Shown one piece after another: positions 18,242 to 26,842 of a stretch of DNA of 64,000 nucleotides. The translations under genes were made by a program, and so were the position numbers. The notes under the pieces are model-generated. The model was given only the letters and a program-made list of their open reading frames with translations, did not search any database and was not told the origin of the DNA. The stretch comes from Flavobacterium sp. J372. GTDB lineage: Bacteria > Bacteroidota > Bacteroidia > Flavobacteriales > Flavobacteriaceae. The stretch's first letter is position 1. Each line of letters opens with the position of its first letter. Where the stretch lies: contig NZ_JAJOMZ010000004.1 of the NCBI RefSeq assembly GCF_024699965.1, positions 2,602,001 to 2,666,000 of the forward strand, in the 5' to 3' direction.

Positions 18242-18260
18242 AACAGCTTTTCCATTTCGA

Positions 18261-18360
18261 CGATAGGAGAAATCTCGCTAACAAATTATTAAATCTTGAA
18301 GTCGGGAAATCTCAGGTTATCACAAATAATTTGAGATTTTTCGACTTCACTTCGTTTCGC
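18261..18360. repeat. Imperfect palindromic repeat
   Basis: Arms 18298-18314 and 18332-18348 match at 15 of 17 positions as reverse complements (GAAGTCGGGAAATCTCA on the left). A further GAAATCTC element lies at 18269. Lies in the 166-base gap between the lipoprotein and the porin-like gene. Confidence 0.7.
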
Positions 18361-18407
18361 TCAAAATGGAAGCTTCTTTCTTTTACACAAATCACAATAA
18401 AACAACT

Positions 18408-19916
18408 ATGAAAAGATATTTATTTTTTGCTTCGGCTTTGTTAGGAACTGCCGTTATGCAGGCGCAGGAAATGGTAACCCCGCTTGATGCTGTGCGCTAT
18501 GGTGTTGACAATGTTACAGGCACGGCCCGCTTCAGGGCTATGAGCGGTGCATTTGGCGCTCTGGGCGGAGACATATCTGCAATGGGCGTGAATCCTGCCG
18601 GTATGGCAATCTTCAACTACAATACCGGTACAGCTTCGGTTACAAGCTATAATATGAGCAATAGTGCATCATATCTTGGTAACACCCGTAAAAAGAACGA
18701 TAATGCTTTTGAAATCAACCAAATTGGTGGCGTATTTGTTTTCAACAGCATGAATCCTGAAGCCGTAATGAAGAAATTCACGCTTGGCTTCAACTATGAG
18801 AATACCGGTAATCTTGACAATAGCTTTTATGTACAGGGCACAAGCCCTAATAATAGCATAAGTGATTACTTTTTAAGCTATGCCAACGGAATAAGGCTCA
18901 GTACACTTCAAAACGCCTGGTTTGAAGACCTTAACTTTGCAGGGCAGCAGGCCTACCTGGGCTATAATGCTTACTTATTTGACCCTGCCGTTAATGCCCC
19001 TAACAATACAAGCTATATTGCTGCCGAAAATATCACTAACAGCAACAGGTATTACCAGGAGGCTGGCGTTTCATCAACAGGGTTTAACGGCAAGGTGAAT
19101 TTAAACTTTGCAGCACAGCTTCAAAACTGGCTGTATCTTGGGCTTAACCTCAACGTGCACTTTACCGATTTCATAAAAAACACCAGTGTTTATGAGCGCT
19201 ATAACGCCCCAACAAACTTAGGCCTGCAATCGGTTCGCTTTGATACCCAGCGGTATACTTACGGTGGCGGCTTTTCTATGAATGTTGGCGCCATTGCCAA
19301 AGTTACTGAAGAGTTCCGTGTAGGTTTGGCATACGAGTCGCCAACATGGTACAGCCTTCAGGATGAAGTAAGGCAGAGCATATCATCATTCTGCCCTGAA
19401 TGTGACGGAACATCAACGAGCTATTTTACAACAGACCCGGCGTTTACTTTTATATTGCCGGATTATAGCCTGCGCACTCCCGGCAGATGGACGGGCAGTT
19501 TAGCGTATATCTTTGGAAAAAGCGGACTCATAAGCATTGACGGCTCAATAAGAGATTATGGCAATACCCGATACTCAACCGATAATTTCAGCGCTATAAA
19601 TGCTGCGCTAAGTGATAACCTGGGTTATGCCGCAGAGATACGCATAGGCGGAGAATACCGCATTAAAGCATTCAGCCTGCGTGGCGGTTTCCGTTATGAA
19701 CAGAGTCCGTATGAGGAGAATGTAGCTATGGGCGACCTTCGCGGTTATTCAGGAGGTTTGGGTTATACATTCGGAAATTCAAGAATTGATCTCGCCTACT
19801 CTTACTATAGCCGCTGGGTTACCAACAGCCTGCTTGACGGTAATGGTTTTGCCAACACCGCCCGCGTAAACACCGATAATAACAACGTAACGTTATCATA
19901 CACTATAGACCTGTAA
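18408..19916 (+). CDS. FadL/OMPP1-like outer membrane transport protein
   Basis: 502 residues from ATG 18408 (MKRYLFFASALLGTAVMQAQ, signal peptide). The upstream in-frame extension lacks signal character. The N-terminal plug region has GTARFRAMSGAFGALGGDIS followed by AMGVNPAGMAIFN, the hallmark of the OMPP1/FadL/TodX family of hydrophobic-compound transporters. The rest shows repeated amphipathic strands and ends in an aromatic/aliphatic strand NNVTLSYTIDL, as expected for a 14-strand barrel. Likely in the outer membrane; substrate unknown. Confidence 0.88.
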   Translation: MKRYLFFASALLGTAVMQAQEMVTPLDAVRYGVDNVTGTARFRAMSGAFGALGGDISAMGVNPAGMAIFNYNTGTASVTSYNMSNSASYLGNTRKKNDNAFEINQIGGVFVFNSMNPEAVMKKFTLGFNYENTGNLDNSFYVQGTSPNNSISDYFLSYANGIRLSTLQNAWFEDLNFAGQQAYLGYNAYLFDPAVNAPNNTSYIAAENITNSNRYYQEAGVSSTGFNGKVNLNFAAQLQNWLYLGLNLNVHFTDFIKNTSVYERYNAPTNLGLQSVRFDTQRYTYGGGFSMNVGAIAKVTEEFRVGLAYESPTWYSLQDEVRQSISSFCPECDGTSTSYFTTDPAFTFILPDYSLRTPGRWTGSLAYIFGKSGLISIDGSIRDYGNTRYSTDNFSAINAALSDNLGYAAEIRIGGEYRIKAFSLRGGFRYEQSPYEENVAMGDLRGYSGGLGYTFGNSRIDLAYSYYSRWVTNSLLDGNGFANTARVNTDNNNVTLSYTIDL

Positions 19917-20001
19917 TTTTCATCTTACTAGTACAGGTCATAAAAGCCATCTCACTTTTGAGGTGGCTTTTTTGGTATATTTGGTGGAAACAATCCTTAC
20001 A

Positions 20002-20724
20002 ATGAAAATACCCTATCTTCTAATAGTTACCGTAGTTCTCCTCACCGGATGCAAATCTGAAAAAAAAGATGCTTTTGAACTAGAAATTATTACAAAGGAA
20101 CTTAATTCAGCAGATGTAAAGCGGGATAAGTATTTTGACTATGTGACATCAGACGAGCCCGCAGTTGAAGAATCACAATCTATCATACAATATAAGCTTA
20201 CCAATAACACTGATAAAACATACTATTTTAATGTCGATAATTTTCGGCGCCTCAACTATGAACTTATCAGTATCAAACATGGATATTTAAAAATATATTC
20301 TGAAAACAATATTTATCAGGAACCTAAGCTAAGTATTCCTTCAATGGGTTTGACTAATAAAGATAGGGAAATGGAATATTTAAAATATAATACATATTAT
20401 AATATGACGGACAGAAATTTTACAATTCATGCGGGTGAAACATTATATTTTGAGTGGTACCTTATCTTACCATTTGGTACACTCGACCATGGAATAGTTT
20501 ATTCTGTCGATCTAGAGCCAAATAAAAAATATGAGGCTGAGATTTTGGTTAACAGCGATTCTGTTGGATATAAAAATTCCATTTCACGCAGCGATATAAA
20601 AACTATCAAACAAAATGGGTATGAAGTTTTCCACGGAACGATAAAGTCAAAAAATAAAATTCCACTAAGATTTAATAAGGTTAAAAATCCTCCTCTGAAA
20701 ATAAATACATATACAGCGGGCTGA
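20002..20724 (+). CDS. Hypothetical lipoprotein
   Basis: 240 residues from ATG 20002, chosen because it puts the lipobox LLTGC correctly at residue 15 after a short signal. The mature part is rich in Tyr, Asn and beta strands (IIQYKLTNNTDKTYYFNVDN, GETLYFEWYLILPFG), which suggests an Ig-like or immunoglobulin-fold domain. More AT-rich than its neighbours. I do not recognise the family. Its 3' end is 9 bases from the convergent photolyase gene. Confidence 0.72.
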   Translation: MKIPYLLIVTVVLLTGCKSEKKDAFELEIITKELNSADVKRDKYFDYVTSDEPAVEESQSIIQYKLTNNTDKTYYFNVDNFRRLNYELISIKHGYLKIYSENNIYQEPKLSIPSMGLTNKDREMEYLKYNTYYNMTDRNFTIHAGETLYFEWYLILPFGTLDHGIVYSVDLEPNKKYEAEILVNSDSVGYKNSISRSDIKTIKQNGYEVFHGTIKSKNKIPLRFNKVKNPPLKINTYTAG

Positions 20725-20732
20725 GCAGTATA

Positions 20733-22276
20733 TCAAAGCCTTTCAATATTCTCCAGACAATAAGCAGCACGTTTAAGGATAGCTTCTTTTTGTCCTGCCT
20801 CCATCTTGTTCCATAGATTATATACCATTCGCAAACGTGGATGGTCCTGCAGCTTTTTGGCATTACGGTCGTGGAAATCCCAATACAGGCTGTTGAAAGG
20901 GCAGGCATTATCAGTTGTGCGTTCGGTGCGGTCGTAATAGCATCCCTCGCAGTAATTGCTCATTTTATGGATGTAGTTTGCGCTTGCCGTGTAGGGCTTA
21001 GAGCCTGTAATACCGCCATCAGCATATTGGCTCATGCCTCGTGTGTTGGTGATTTCGACCCATTCGATAGCGTCAATGTAAATTCCGAGATACCAAAAAT
21101 CCACCTCTTCAGGCGCTATTCCCGCCAGCAGGGCAAAATTCCCGGTAACCATAAGGCGTTGTATATGGTGCGCATAAGCTGCTTCCAGTGACTGGCCAAT
21201 GGCGTGCTTCAGGCAATTCATTTTTGTCTCGCCCGTCCAGTACCAATCCGGCAGCTTACGCTTGTGCCCAAAGAAATTCATTGATGCAAACGCCGGCATC
21301 TTCATCCAGTAGATACCACGCATATACTCGCGCCAGCCTAAAATCTGCCTCACGAAACCTTCCACCTGGTTAAGTTCGATGACCTTTTGTTTTTCTCCCA
21401 GGTTTCGGTAGCAGCTTCTATCACCTCTTTTGGAGAAATCATTTTACTATTCATAGCGAAGGATAGCCGTGAGTGATACAAATACCATTTATCGGTATGC
21501 ATGGCATCCTGAAACGTACCGAAAAGCGGAAGGCAATTGTTTACAAAATAATCAAGTAACTCAAGTGACTGCTCCCTGCTTACCGGCCACGGAAAATCTT
21601 TTGGACTTATGCTTCCAATTGTCTTTACATTCGCTTTAGTGATTCTGTTGTATTGAGGAGTTACATCATTACTAAGCAATAGCGGTGGCAACGGCTTGTG
21701 GCTCTTTGGCAGCTTTTTACGATTCTCCTCGTCAAAATTCCATCGCCCTCCTTCCGGCTCTGCGCCTTTCATCAAAATACCGTGCTCTTTCCGCATGTGC
21801 CTGTAAAAGTTCTCCATAAGGATGAGTTTCTTGCCTTCGAAGAAATCTTTCACATCATCACGCTTGGTAAAAAAATGTTCGGTATCAAAAACTTTTGTGG
21901 CTATTGAAAGACTCTTTACATATTTTGCCAACGCTTCGTCAAGTCGATACTCATCCGGCAGCTGATATTCAAACTTTTCGATTCCGTACTCTTCAATCAG
22001 TGTGTTGCAGTTCTTTTCAAAACTTTGCAGGTTATCTTTATCATCAAGTTTAATGTATTTCACCTGATGCCCCACTGACTTCAAATGTTCAGCAAAGTCT
22101 TCCATAGCTGCAAAAAACGCACACGCCTTTTGTATATGGTGCCACACATAATCGGTCTCGCTACGAACTTCCATTAGCACATAGAGTACTGATTCGTCTT
22201 TCGACTGATACCATGAGTGGCTGCTGTTTAGCTGGTCGCCCAAAATAAGCCGTAACGTCTTGTATTTCTTTTTCAT
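20733..22276 (-). pseudogene. Iron-sulfur cryptochrome/photolyase-related protein, one-base frame break
   Basis: About 514 residues once repaired. Frame one from 22276 gives KTLRLILGDQLNSSHSW (alpha/beta antenna domain) and runs to WEKNKRSSNLTRWKVS. Adding one base to the T4 run at 21385-21388 gives NKKVIELNQVEGFVRQILGW and enters the second frame, which holds GWREYMRGIYW, the FAD-site IYIDAIEWVEITNTRGMSQ, and the cluster NYCEGCYYDR then DNACPFNSLYW. A further Cys is at MNCLKHAIG. The four Cys fit the 4Fe-4S cluster of FeS-BCP/PhrB enzymes, some of which repair (6-4) photoproducts. Confidence 0.9.
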
Positions 22277-22412
22277 TCGTGCAATGCTGCTACTATATTG
22301 CAAGATAGGGCATATTACTTTTTGAGTATAGCTGCCTAACAAAGATTTAAACTTTGTGGAACGTGCGCGACTTTAACATGCTTCTACCTTACAATTTCGA
22401 GCGCTTATGTTT

Positions 22413-22439
22413 TTGATCCCGATAAAAACCGTAATTTTG
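22413..22439 (+). promoter_or_regulatory. Candidate rimO promoter
   Basis: TTG 22413-22415 and TAATTTTG 22432-22439 with a 16-base spacer, one base under the usual range; 18 bases before the ATG. Confidence 0.55.
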
Positions 22440-22457
22440 CACTCCAATTTTAAGTGA

Positions 22458-23813
22458 ATGAGAACCAAGTCTTTAAAGAAAAATAAGATCAATGTGGTTA
22501 CCCTCGGGTGCAGCAAGAACGTGTATGACAGTGAAGTGCTTATGGGCCAGCTGCGTGCCAGCGGCAAAGATGTGACACACGAAGCCCCGGCACACGAAGA
22601 AGGTAACATCATCGTGATAAACACATGCGGTTTTATTGACAATGCAAAGGAAGAATCTGTGAACATGATACTGAATTATGTTGACAAGAAAGAACAGGGA
22701 CTGGTTGACAAGGTTTTTGTAACAGGATGCCTGAGTGAGCGTTACAAACCGGACCTGATTAAAGAGATTCCGGATGTGGACCAGTATTTCGGCACTACTG
22801 AGTTGCCCCTTTTGCTTAAGGCTTTGGGCGCTGATTATCGCCACGAGCTGCTTGGCGAGCGCCTGACCACTACTCCTAAAAATTACGCATATTTAAAGAT
22901 ATCTGAAGGGTGTGACCGCCCGTGCAGCTTCTGTGCCATACCGCTTATGCGCGGGAATCACGTTTCTCAGCCTATTGAAAAACTGGTGAAAGAAGCTGAA
23001 GGCCTTGCTAAAAATGGCGTAAAAGAACTGATACTTATTGCGCAGGACCTTACCTATTACGGACTCGACCTATATAAAAAACGTAATCTTGCCGAACTGC
23101 TTGAAAACCTTGTAAAGGTGGAGGGCATTGAGTGGATACGACTTCACTATGCTTTTCCTTCAGGTTTTCCGATGGATGTGCTGGATCTTATGAACCGCGA
23201 ACCTAAGATTTGCAATTACCTTGACATTCCGCTACAACACATAAGCGACAGCGTACTGAAGTCAATGCGCCGTGGTACTACCCAGGAGAAGACAACCCGA
23301 CTGCTGAAAGAATTCAGGCAGGCGGTGCCGAACATGGCGATACGTACCACGCTTATCGTAGGCTATCCGGGTGAAACGGAAGAAGACTTCCAAATACTGA
23401 AAAACTGGGTGGAGGAAATGCGTTTTGAGCGTTTGGGATGTTTTGCCTATTCACACGAAGAAAACACACACGCTTACAGCCTTGTTGACGATGTGCCTGC
23501 CGAAGTGAAGCAACAACGCGCTAATGAAATCATGGAAATACAGTCGCAAATTTCATGGGAACAAAACCAGGAGAAAATTGGTAAGACATTTAAGTGTATT
23601 ATCGACAGGAAAGAAGGTTCGCACTTTGTGGGCCGTACTGAGTTTGACAGTCCGGATGTTGATAATGAAGTACTGATTGACGCGACGAACATCTATCTGA
23701 AGACAGGCGAATTTGTAAACATAACAATCACCGATGCTACTGAGTTCGATTTATACGGACTCCCGGAAACAGTAGCAGCATTGCAGGAACAATATTTAGA
23801 AGGCCAGGAATAA
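22458..23813 (+). CDS. rimO: Ribosomal protein S12 methylthiotransferase
   Basis: 451 residues. Radical SAM enzyme that methylthiolates the conserved Asp of ribosomal protein S12. N-terminal MTTase domain with TLGCSKNVYDSE, INTCGFI and VTGCLSERY (three Cys for the auxiliary cluster). Radical SAM motif SEGCDRPCSFCAIP (CxxxCxxC). C-terminal TRAM domain ending EFDLYGLPE. The KISEGCDRPCSF/CAIPLMRG variant marks RimO rather than MiaB. Terminator overlaps its stop. Confidence 0.97.
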   Translation: MRTKSLKKNKINVVTLGCSKNVYDSEVLMGQLRASGKDVTHEAPAHEEGNIIVINTCGFIDNAKEESVNMILNYVDKKEQGLVDKVFVTGCLSERYKPDLIKEIPDVDQYFGTTELPLLLKALGADYRHELLGERLTTTPKNYAYLKISEGCDRPCSFCAIPLMRGNHVSQPIEKLVKEAEGLAKNGVKELILIAQDLTYYGLDLYKKRNLAELLENLVKVEGIEWIRLHYAFPSGFPMDVLDLMNREPKICNYLDIPLQHISDSVLKSMRRGTTQEKTTRLLKEFRQAVPNMAIRTTLIVGYPGETEEDFQILKNWVEEMRFERLGCFAYSHEENTHAYSLVDDVPAEVKQQRANEIMEIQSQISWEQNQEKIGKTFKCIIDRKEGSHFVGRTEFDSPDVDNEVLIDATNIYLKTGEFVNITITDATEFDLYGLPETVAALQEQYLEGQE

Positions 23814-23826
23814 CCTGGCTTTTTTA
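23802..23826 (+). terminator. Terminator overlapping the rimO stop codon
   Basis: Stem GCCAGG/CCTGGC with the TAA stop in the loop, followed by six T. Confidence 0.75.
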
Positions 23827-26070
23827 TTACAACACCAATAAACCGTAATCGCGTAATGTGTTTATTGGCTTACTATACCAGAATGGCTCAAAATCTTCAC
23901 CGGTAGCATCTTCGAAGCTTTGCTTAGCTGTGGCGAAAGTCATAACTGTGGCTGATGCTTCCTGTAAAAATTGCACAAGCCATTCACCTTCCGGCTGGCT
24001 TACCTGAATCGAGAAGCTTTCTTTTTTGTCGTGGAAGGTGAGCACTGTATTTTCAAAGGTGCGCCCTTTTTTAGTTTTGGTGATGTGTGAAATTGACGGC
24101 TTCCCTCCCAGCCATACTATTTTTGCTGTAGGTTTTATGCTGAAGTTATTCTCATCCTGAAGGACATTGTAGATATAGTCTTCAGGAATTTTAGTGCGTG
24201 GCACTTTAAAATCAAACCACTCCTGTAAAGGATAGTCAAAACACAGCCCGTGCATAAAATTGAATAGTGACTTTTTCAGTCCGTAGCTAAACTTATCGTG
24301 ATTTGCTCCGATGCTGTCAATATGCACGATATCGTTATTGGCAAAACTGCCTATGATATCACTTTCTTTAACAACGCTGAACTTTTCCGGCTCTAAACCA
24401 ACAGGGCTGTGTGCCGTCATGGCAAACTGGTGCCAGAAACCGCTCTGCAATATACCGGCCTCAAACATCTGGCGAACCATCTCGAGTGAGTCAATAGTTT
24501 CCTGCGCGGTTTGTGTCGGAAACCCATACATCAGGTAGGCATGTACCATGATACCCGCTTCGGTAAAGTTGCGGGTCACACGGGCCACCTGTGCCACAGT
24601 AACGCCTTTTTGAATCAGGTCAAGCAAACGGTCACTTGCCACTTCAAGCCCTCCGCTCACAGCGATGCAGCCTGAAGCCTTCAGCAGTTTACATAAGTCG
24701 GCCGTAAAGCTTTTTTCAAAGCGGATGTTTGTCCACCAGGTTACGGCAATCTTCCGTCGGATAATTTCCAACGCCAATTCCCGCATCAATGCAGGCGGTG
24801 CGGCTTCATCCACAAAATGAAAACCATTCTGGCCTGTTTGCGCTATGAGCTCTTCCATTCTGTCGACCAGCAATTTTGCGGCAACGGGTTCGTACACCTT
24901 TATATAATCAAGCGAAATGTCGCAAAACGTGCATTTACCCCAATAGCAGCCGTGTGCCATTGTAAGCTTGTTCCAGCGGCCATCGCTCCACATGCGGTGC
25001 ATCGGGTTTACAACTTCAATTACTGAAATATAGGTATCAAGGGGCAGGTCACTATAGTCAGGCGTGCCTACCTCTGCCTGCTTATAATCCCTGCAACCGG
25101 AATTATCAATATATGCTACTTTCTCATCAATGAGTGTGAAAGTCCGCTTCAGTTGTGAAATGTCACGCTTGCCGTCAAGGTGCTCAATCAGACATTCAAT
25201 CGGGGCCTCACCATCGTCAAGCGTGATAAAATCAAAGAATTCCATTACCCGTGCATCGGTAAGCGAGCGCAGTTCCGTATTCGGAAAACCGCCGCCCATT
25301 GCGATTTTTATATTCGGGAAATGCTGTTTGATAAACTGCGCGCTTCGGAAAGCTGCATACAGATTCCCGGGGAATGGAACCGAAAAACAAACCAGTTGTG
25401 GTTCGACATCGAGCAGTCGCTCGTGCAATATCCCGACAAGCAGTCTGTCAATATAAGTGAACTGCTGTTGCAGGCTGTCATACAATTCATCAAACGAGTT
25501 AGCCGAACGCCCCAACCTCTCAGCATATCGTGAGAAGCCAAAATGCGGGTCGACACACTCTACAATCAGGTCGCTAATATCCTCAAGGTACAGCGTAGCC
25601 AAATGCTTGGCCTTATCCTGGTTACCCATGGTACCGAAAGCCCAATCGAGTTCTTCCAACTGTGCAAACCGAGATGCCTCGGGCAGAAAATCTTCACTGC
25701 AAATGAGGTGCGCCAGCGTAGGGTTCTTCCCTTGCAGGAACAGCATTACCTGATCAATGGTTTTGAGGTACTCTTCGCGGAGGGCTATGATGCGTTGGGC
25801 ATTTTCTGAGAGTTGGGCAGCCTCTCCCCCGGCCCCTCTCCCAAGGAGAGGGGAGCCTGACTCAACTTCATTAAAAAGATCCGTCAGTCCTTTCTTTGAA
25901 AACAGCTTTGCTATCACCTCAATACCAAGATCGGCCTGGTAAGACGGTATGCTCTTGGTGTTGAGGAAGCCCTTCAGGTAGGCCGTGGCCGGGTATGGCG
26001 TATTGAGTTGTGTGAAGGGCGGCGTTATTAAGAAAGCTTTGGTTTTCAAACGGCAATGATTGTGGTGCAA
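23827..26070 (-). CDS. B12-binding-like radical SAM protein carrying an in-frame repeat insert
   Basis: 747 residues. N-terminal Rossmann/B12-binding-like part (LLDVEPQLVCFSVPFPGN, KIAMGGGFPNTEL), then the radical SAM core with HGCYWGKCTFCDISL (CxxxCxxC), the GGLEVASDR site and FGFP-like MYGFPTQTAQETIDSLEMV. The C-terminal 150 residues are family specific. Function is not known. Residues about 71-85 (SGSPLLGRGAGGEAA) are the translation of an interspersed palindromic repeat and are unlikely to be ancestral. Transcribed convergently with rimO. Confidence 0.88.
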   Translation of the reverse strand: MHHNHCRLKTKAFLITPPFTQLNTPYPATAYLKGFLNTKSIPSYQADLGIEVIAKLFSKKGLTDLFNEVESGSPLLGRGAGGEAAQLSENAQRIIALREEYLKTIDQVMLFLQGKNPTLAHLICSEDFLPEASRFAQLEELDWAFGTMGNQDKAKHLATLYLEDISDLIVECVDPHFGFSRYAERLGRSANSFDELYDSLQQQFTYIDRLLVGILHERLLDVEPQLVCFSVPFPGNLYAAFRSAQFIKQHFPNIKIAMGGGFPNTELRSLTDARVMEFFDFITLDDGEAPIECLIEHLDGKRDISQLKRTFTLIDEKVAYIDNSGCRDYKQAEVGTPDYSDLPLDTYISVIEVVNPMHRMWSDGRWNKLTMAHGCYWGKCTFCDISLDYIKVYEPVAAKLLVDRMEELIAQTGQNGFHFVDEAAPPALMRELALEIIRRKIAVTWWTNIRFEKSFTADLCKLLKASGCIAVSGGLEVASDRLLDLIQKGVTVAQVARVTRNFTEAGIMVHAYLMYGFPTQTAQETIDSLEMVRQMFEAGILQSGFWHQFAMTAHSPVGLEPEKFSVVKESDIIGSFANNDIVHIDSIGANHDKFSYGLKKSLFNFMHGLCFDYPLQEWFDFKVPRTKIPEDYIYNVLQDENNFSIKPTAKIVWLGGKPSISHITKTKKGRTFENTVLTFHDKKESFSIQVSQPEGEWLVQFLQEASATVMTFATAKQSFEDATGEDFEPFWYSKPINTLRDYGLLVL
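25816..25860. repeat. Palindromic repeat inserted in frame in the radical SAM gene
   Basis: Contains arms CCCCTCTCC (25833-25841) and GGAGAGGGG (25845-25853) preceded by CTCCCCCGG. The insert adds 15 codons without a stop and keeps the frame, joining LFNEVE to QLSENAQRI. Confidence 0.8.
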
Positions 26071-26133
26071 ATTTAGGGGATAATTTCGAATTTATGCTTA
26101 ACGAATCTAGGGTGTGCAGTATTGTAATTTTCG

Positions 26134-26171
26134 CTAATTTTGTACAAAACAAACTACAATGCCATCAGACT
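26134..26171 (+). repeat. Direct repeat, left copy (bshC start region)
   Basis: 38 bases identical to 26805-26842. Includes a -7-like TAATTTTG and an ATG that reads MPSD then stop, a truncated copy of the bshC beginning. Confidence 0.92.
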
Positions 26172-26185
26172 AAAGCACATTAAAA

Positions 26186-26626
26186 TTGAACTTACCAAAA
26201 TATCAGCTTAAAGCAGAAAATTCATTAATTTTATTTGAGTTTACGAGTGAAGGAAACAAAGGTAGTATCCCTAAGATTATAAAGTTTAGCGAGACACATT
26301 TAAAAGATTTCTATAATCTGGGCTTTGGGGATAAAGATATTGAGACAGGTGACGTTGATGATTTGGCGATTTCAAATAATGGAGACAGCGAGAAAGTTTT
26401 AGCAACAGTTGTTTCGGCAGTTTATGCTTTTACAGACAGATATCGTGATGCATGGATATATGCGACAGGAAGTACAGCGTCAAGAACAAGGCTATATCGC
26501 ATCGGAATTTCAAAGCATTACGATGAAGCTGCAAAACATTTTGAAATTTATGGATTATTGAATGATGAATGGGTTAAGTTTGAAAAAGGAATAGAATTTG
26601 ATGCTTTTCTAATTAAAAGAAAATAA
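26186..26626 (+). CDS. DUF6934-like protein, first gene of inserted cassette
   Basis: 146 residues. Translation is taken from TTG 26186 (MNLPKYQLKAENSLILFEF), since there is an in-frame stop 15 bases upstream and no earlier ATG. Recognisable blocks: NGDSEKVLATVVSAVYAFTD, WIYATGSTASRTRLYRIGIS, and a C-terminal DEWVKFEKGIEFDAFLIKR. These match what I recall of DUF6934, a Bacteroidota family without known function, often in two-gene units. Followed after 2 bases by a 53-residue gene. Together they lie between 38-base direct repeats. Confidence 0.8.
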   Translation: MNLPKYQLKAENSLILFEFTSEGNKGSIPKIIKFSETHLKDFYNLGFGDKDIETGDVDDLAISNNGDSEKVLATVVSAVYAFTDRYRDAWIYATGSTASRTRLYRIGISKHYDEAAKHFEIYGLLNDEWVKFEKGIEFDAFLIKRK

Positions 26627-26628
26627 CC

Positions 26629-26790
26629 ATGAAAACAATTGACGACCTAAATAACAGAAAGACACCTATTGTTACTATCGACAATGGCTTAGAAGTTCTG
26701 AAAGACAAACCACTCTTTCAGAATAAGGTTGACAAAGCGAATGAAACTCTTAAGAAAGCCGGTTTACCAAAATTAAAAAAAGCAATATAA
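26629..26790 (+). CDS. Small protein, second gene of inserted cassette
   Basis: 53 residues, start MKTIDDLNNRKTPIVTIDNG and end NETLKKAGLPKLKKAI. Basic C-terminus. Begins 2 bases after the stop of the DUF6934-like gene, so translation is probably coupled. No domain recognised. The pair has the size and layout of a toxin-antitoxin module, but nothing in the sequence proves that. Confidence 0.7.
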   Translation: MKTIDDLNNRKTPIVTIDNGLEVLKDKPLFQNKVDKANETLKKAGLPKLKKAI

Positions 26791-26804
26791 TACAAGGCTT
26801 TTCC

Positions 26805-26842
26805 CTAATTTTGTACAAAACAAACTACAATGCCATCAGACT
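26805..26842 (+). repeat. Direct repeat, right copy (intact bshC start)
   Basis: 38-base copy of 26134-26171; here the ATG at 26830 opens the complete bshC. The match extends a further 5 bases upstream after one mismatch. Confidence 0.92.

Noticed and set aside
26186-26790. Named toxin-antitoxin system
   Set aside because: Layout fits, but no known toxin fold or antitoxin DNA-binding motif is visible; kept as a hypothesis only.
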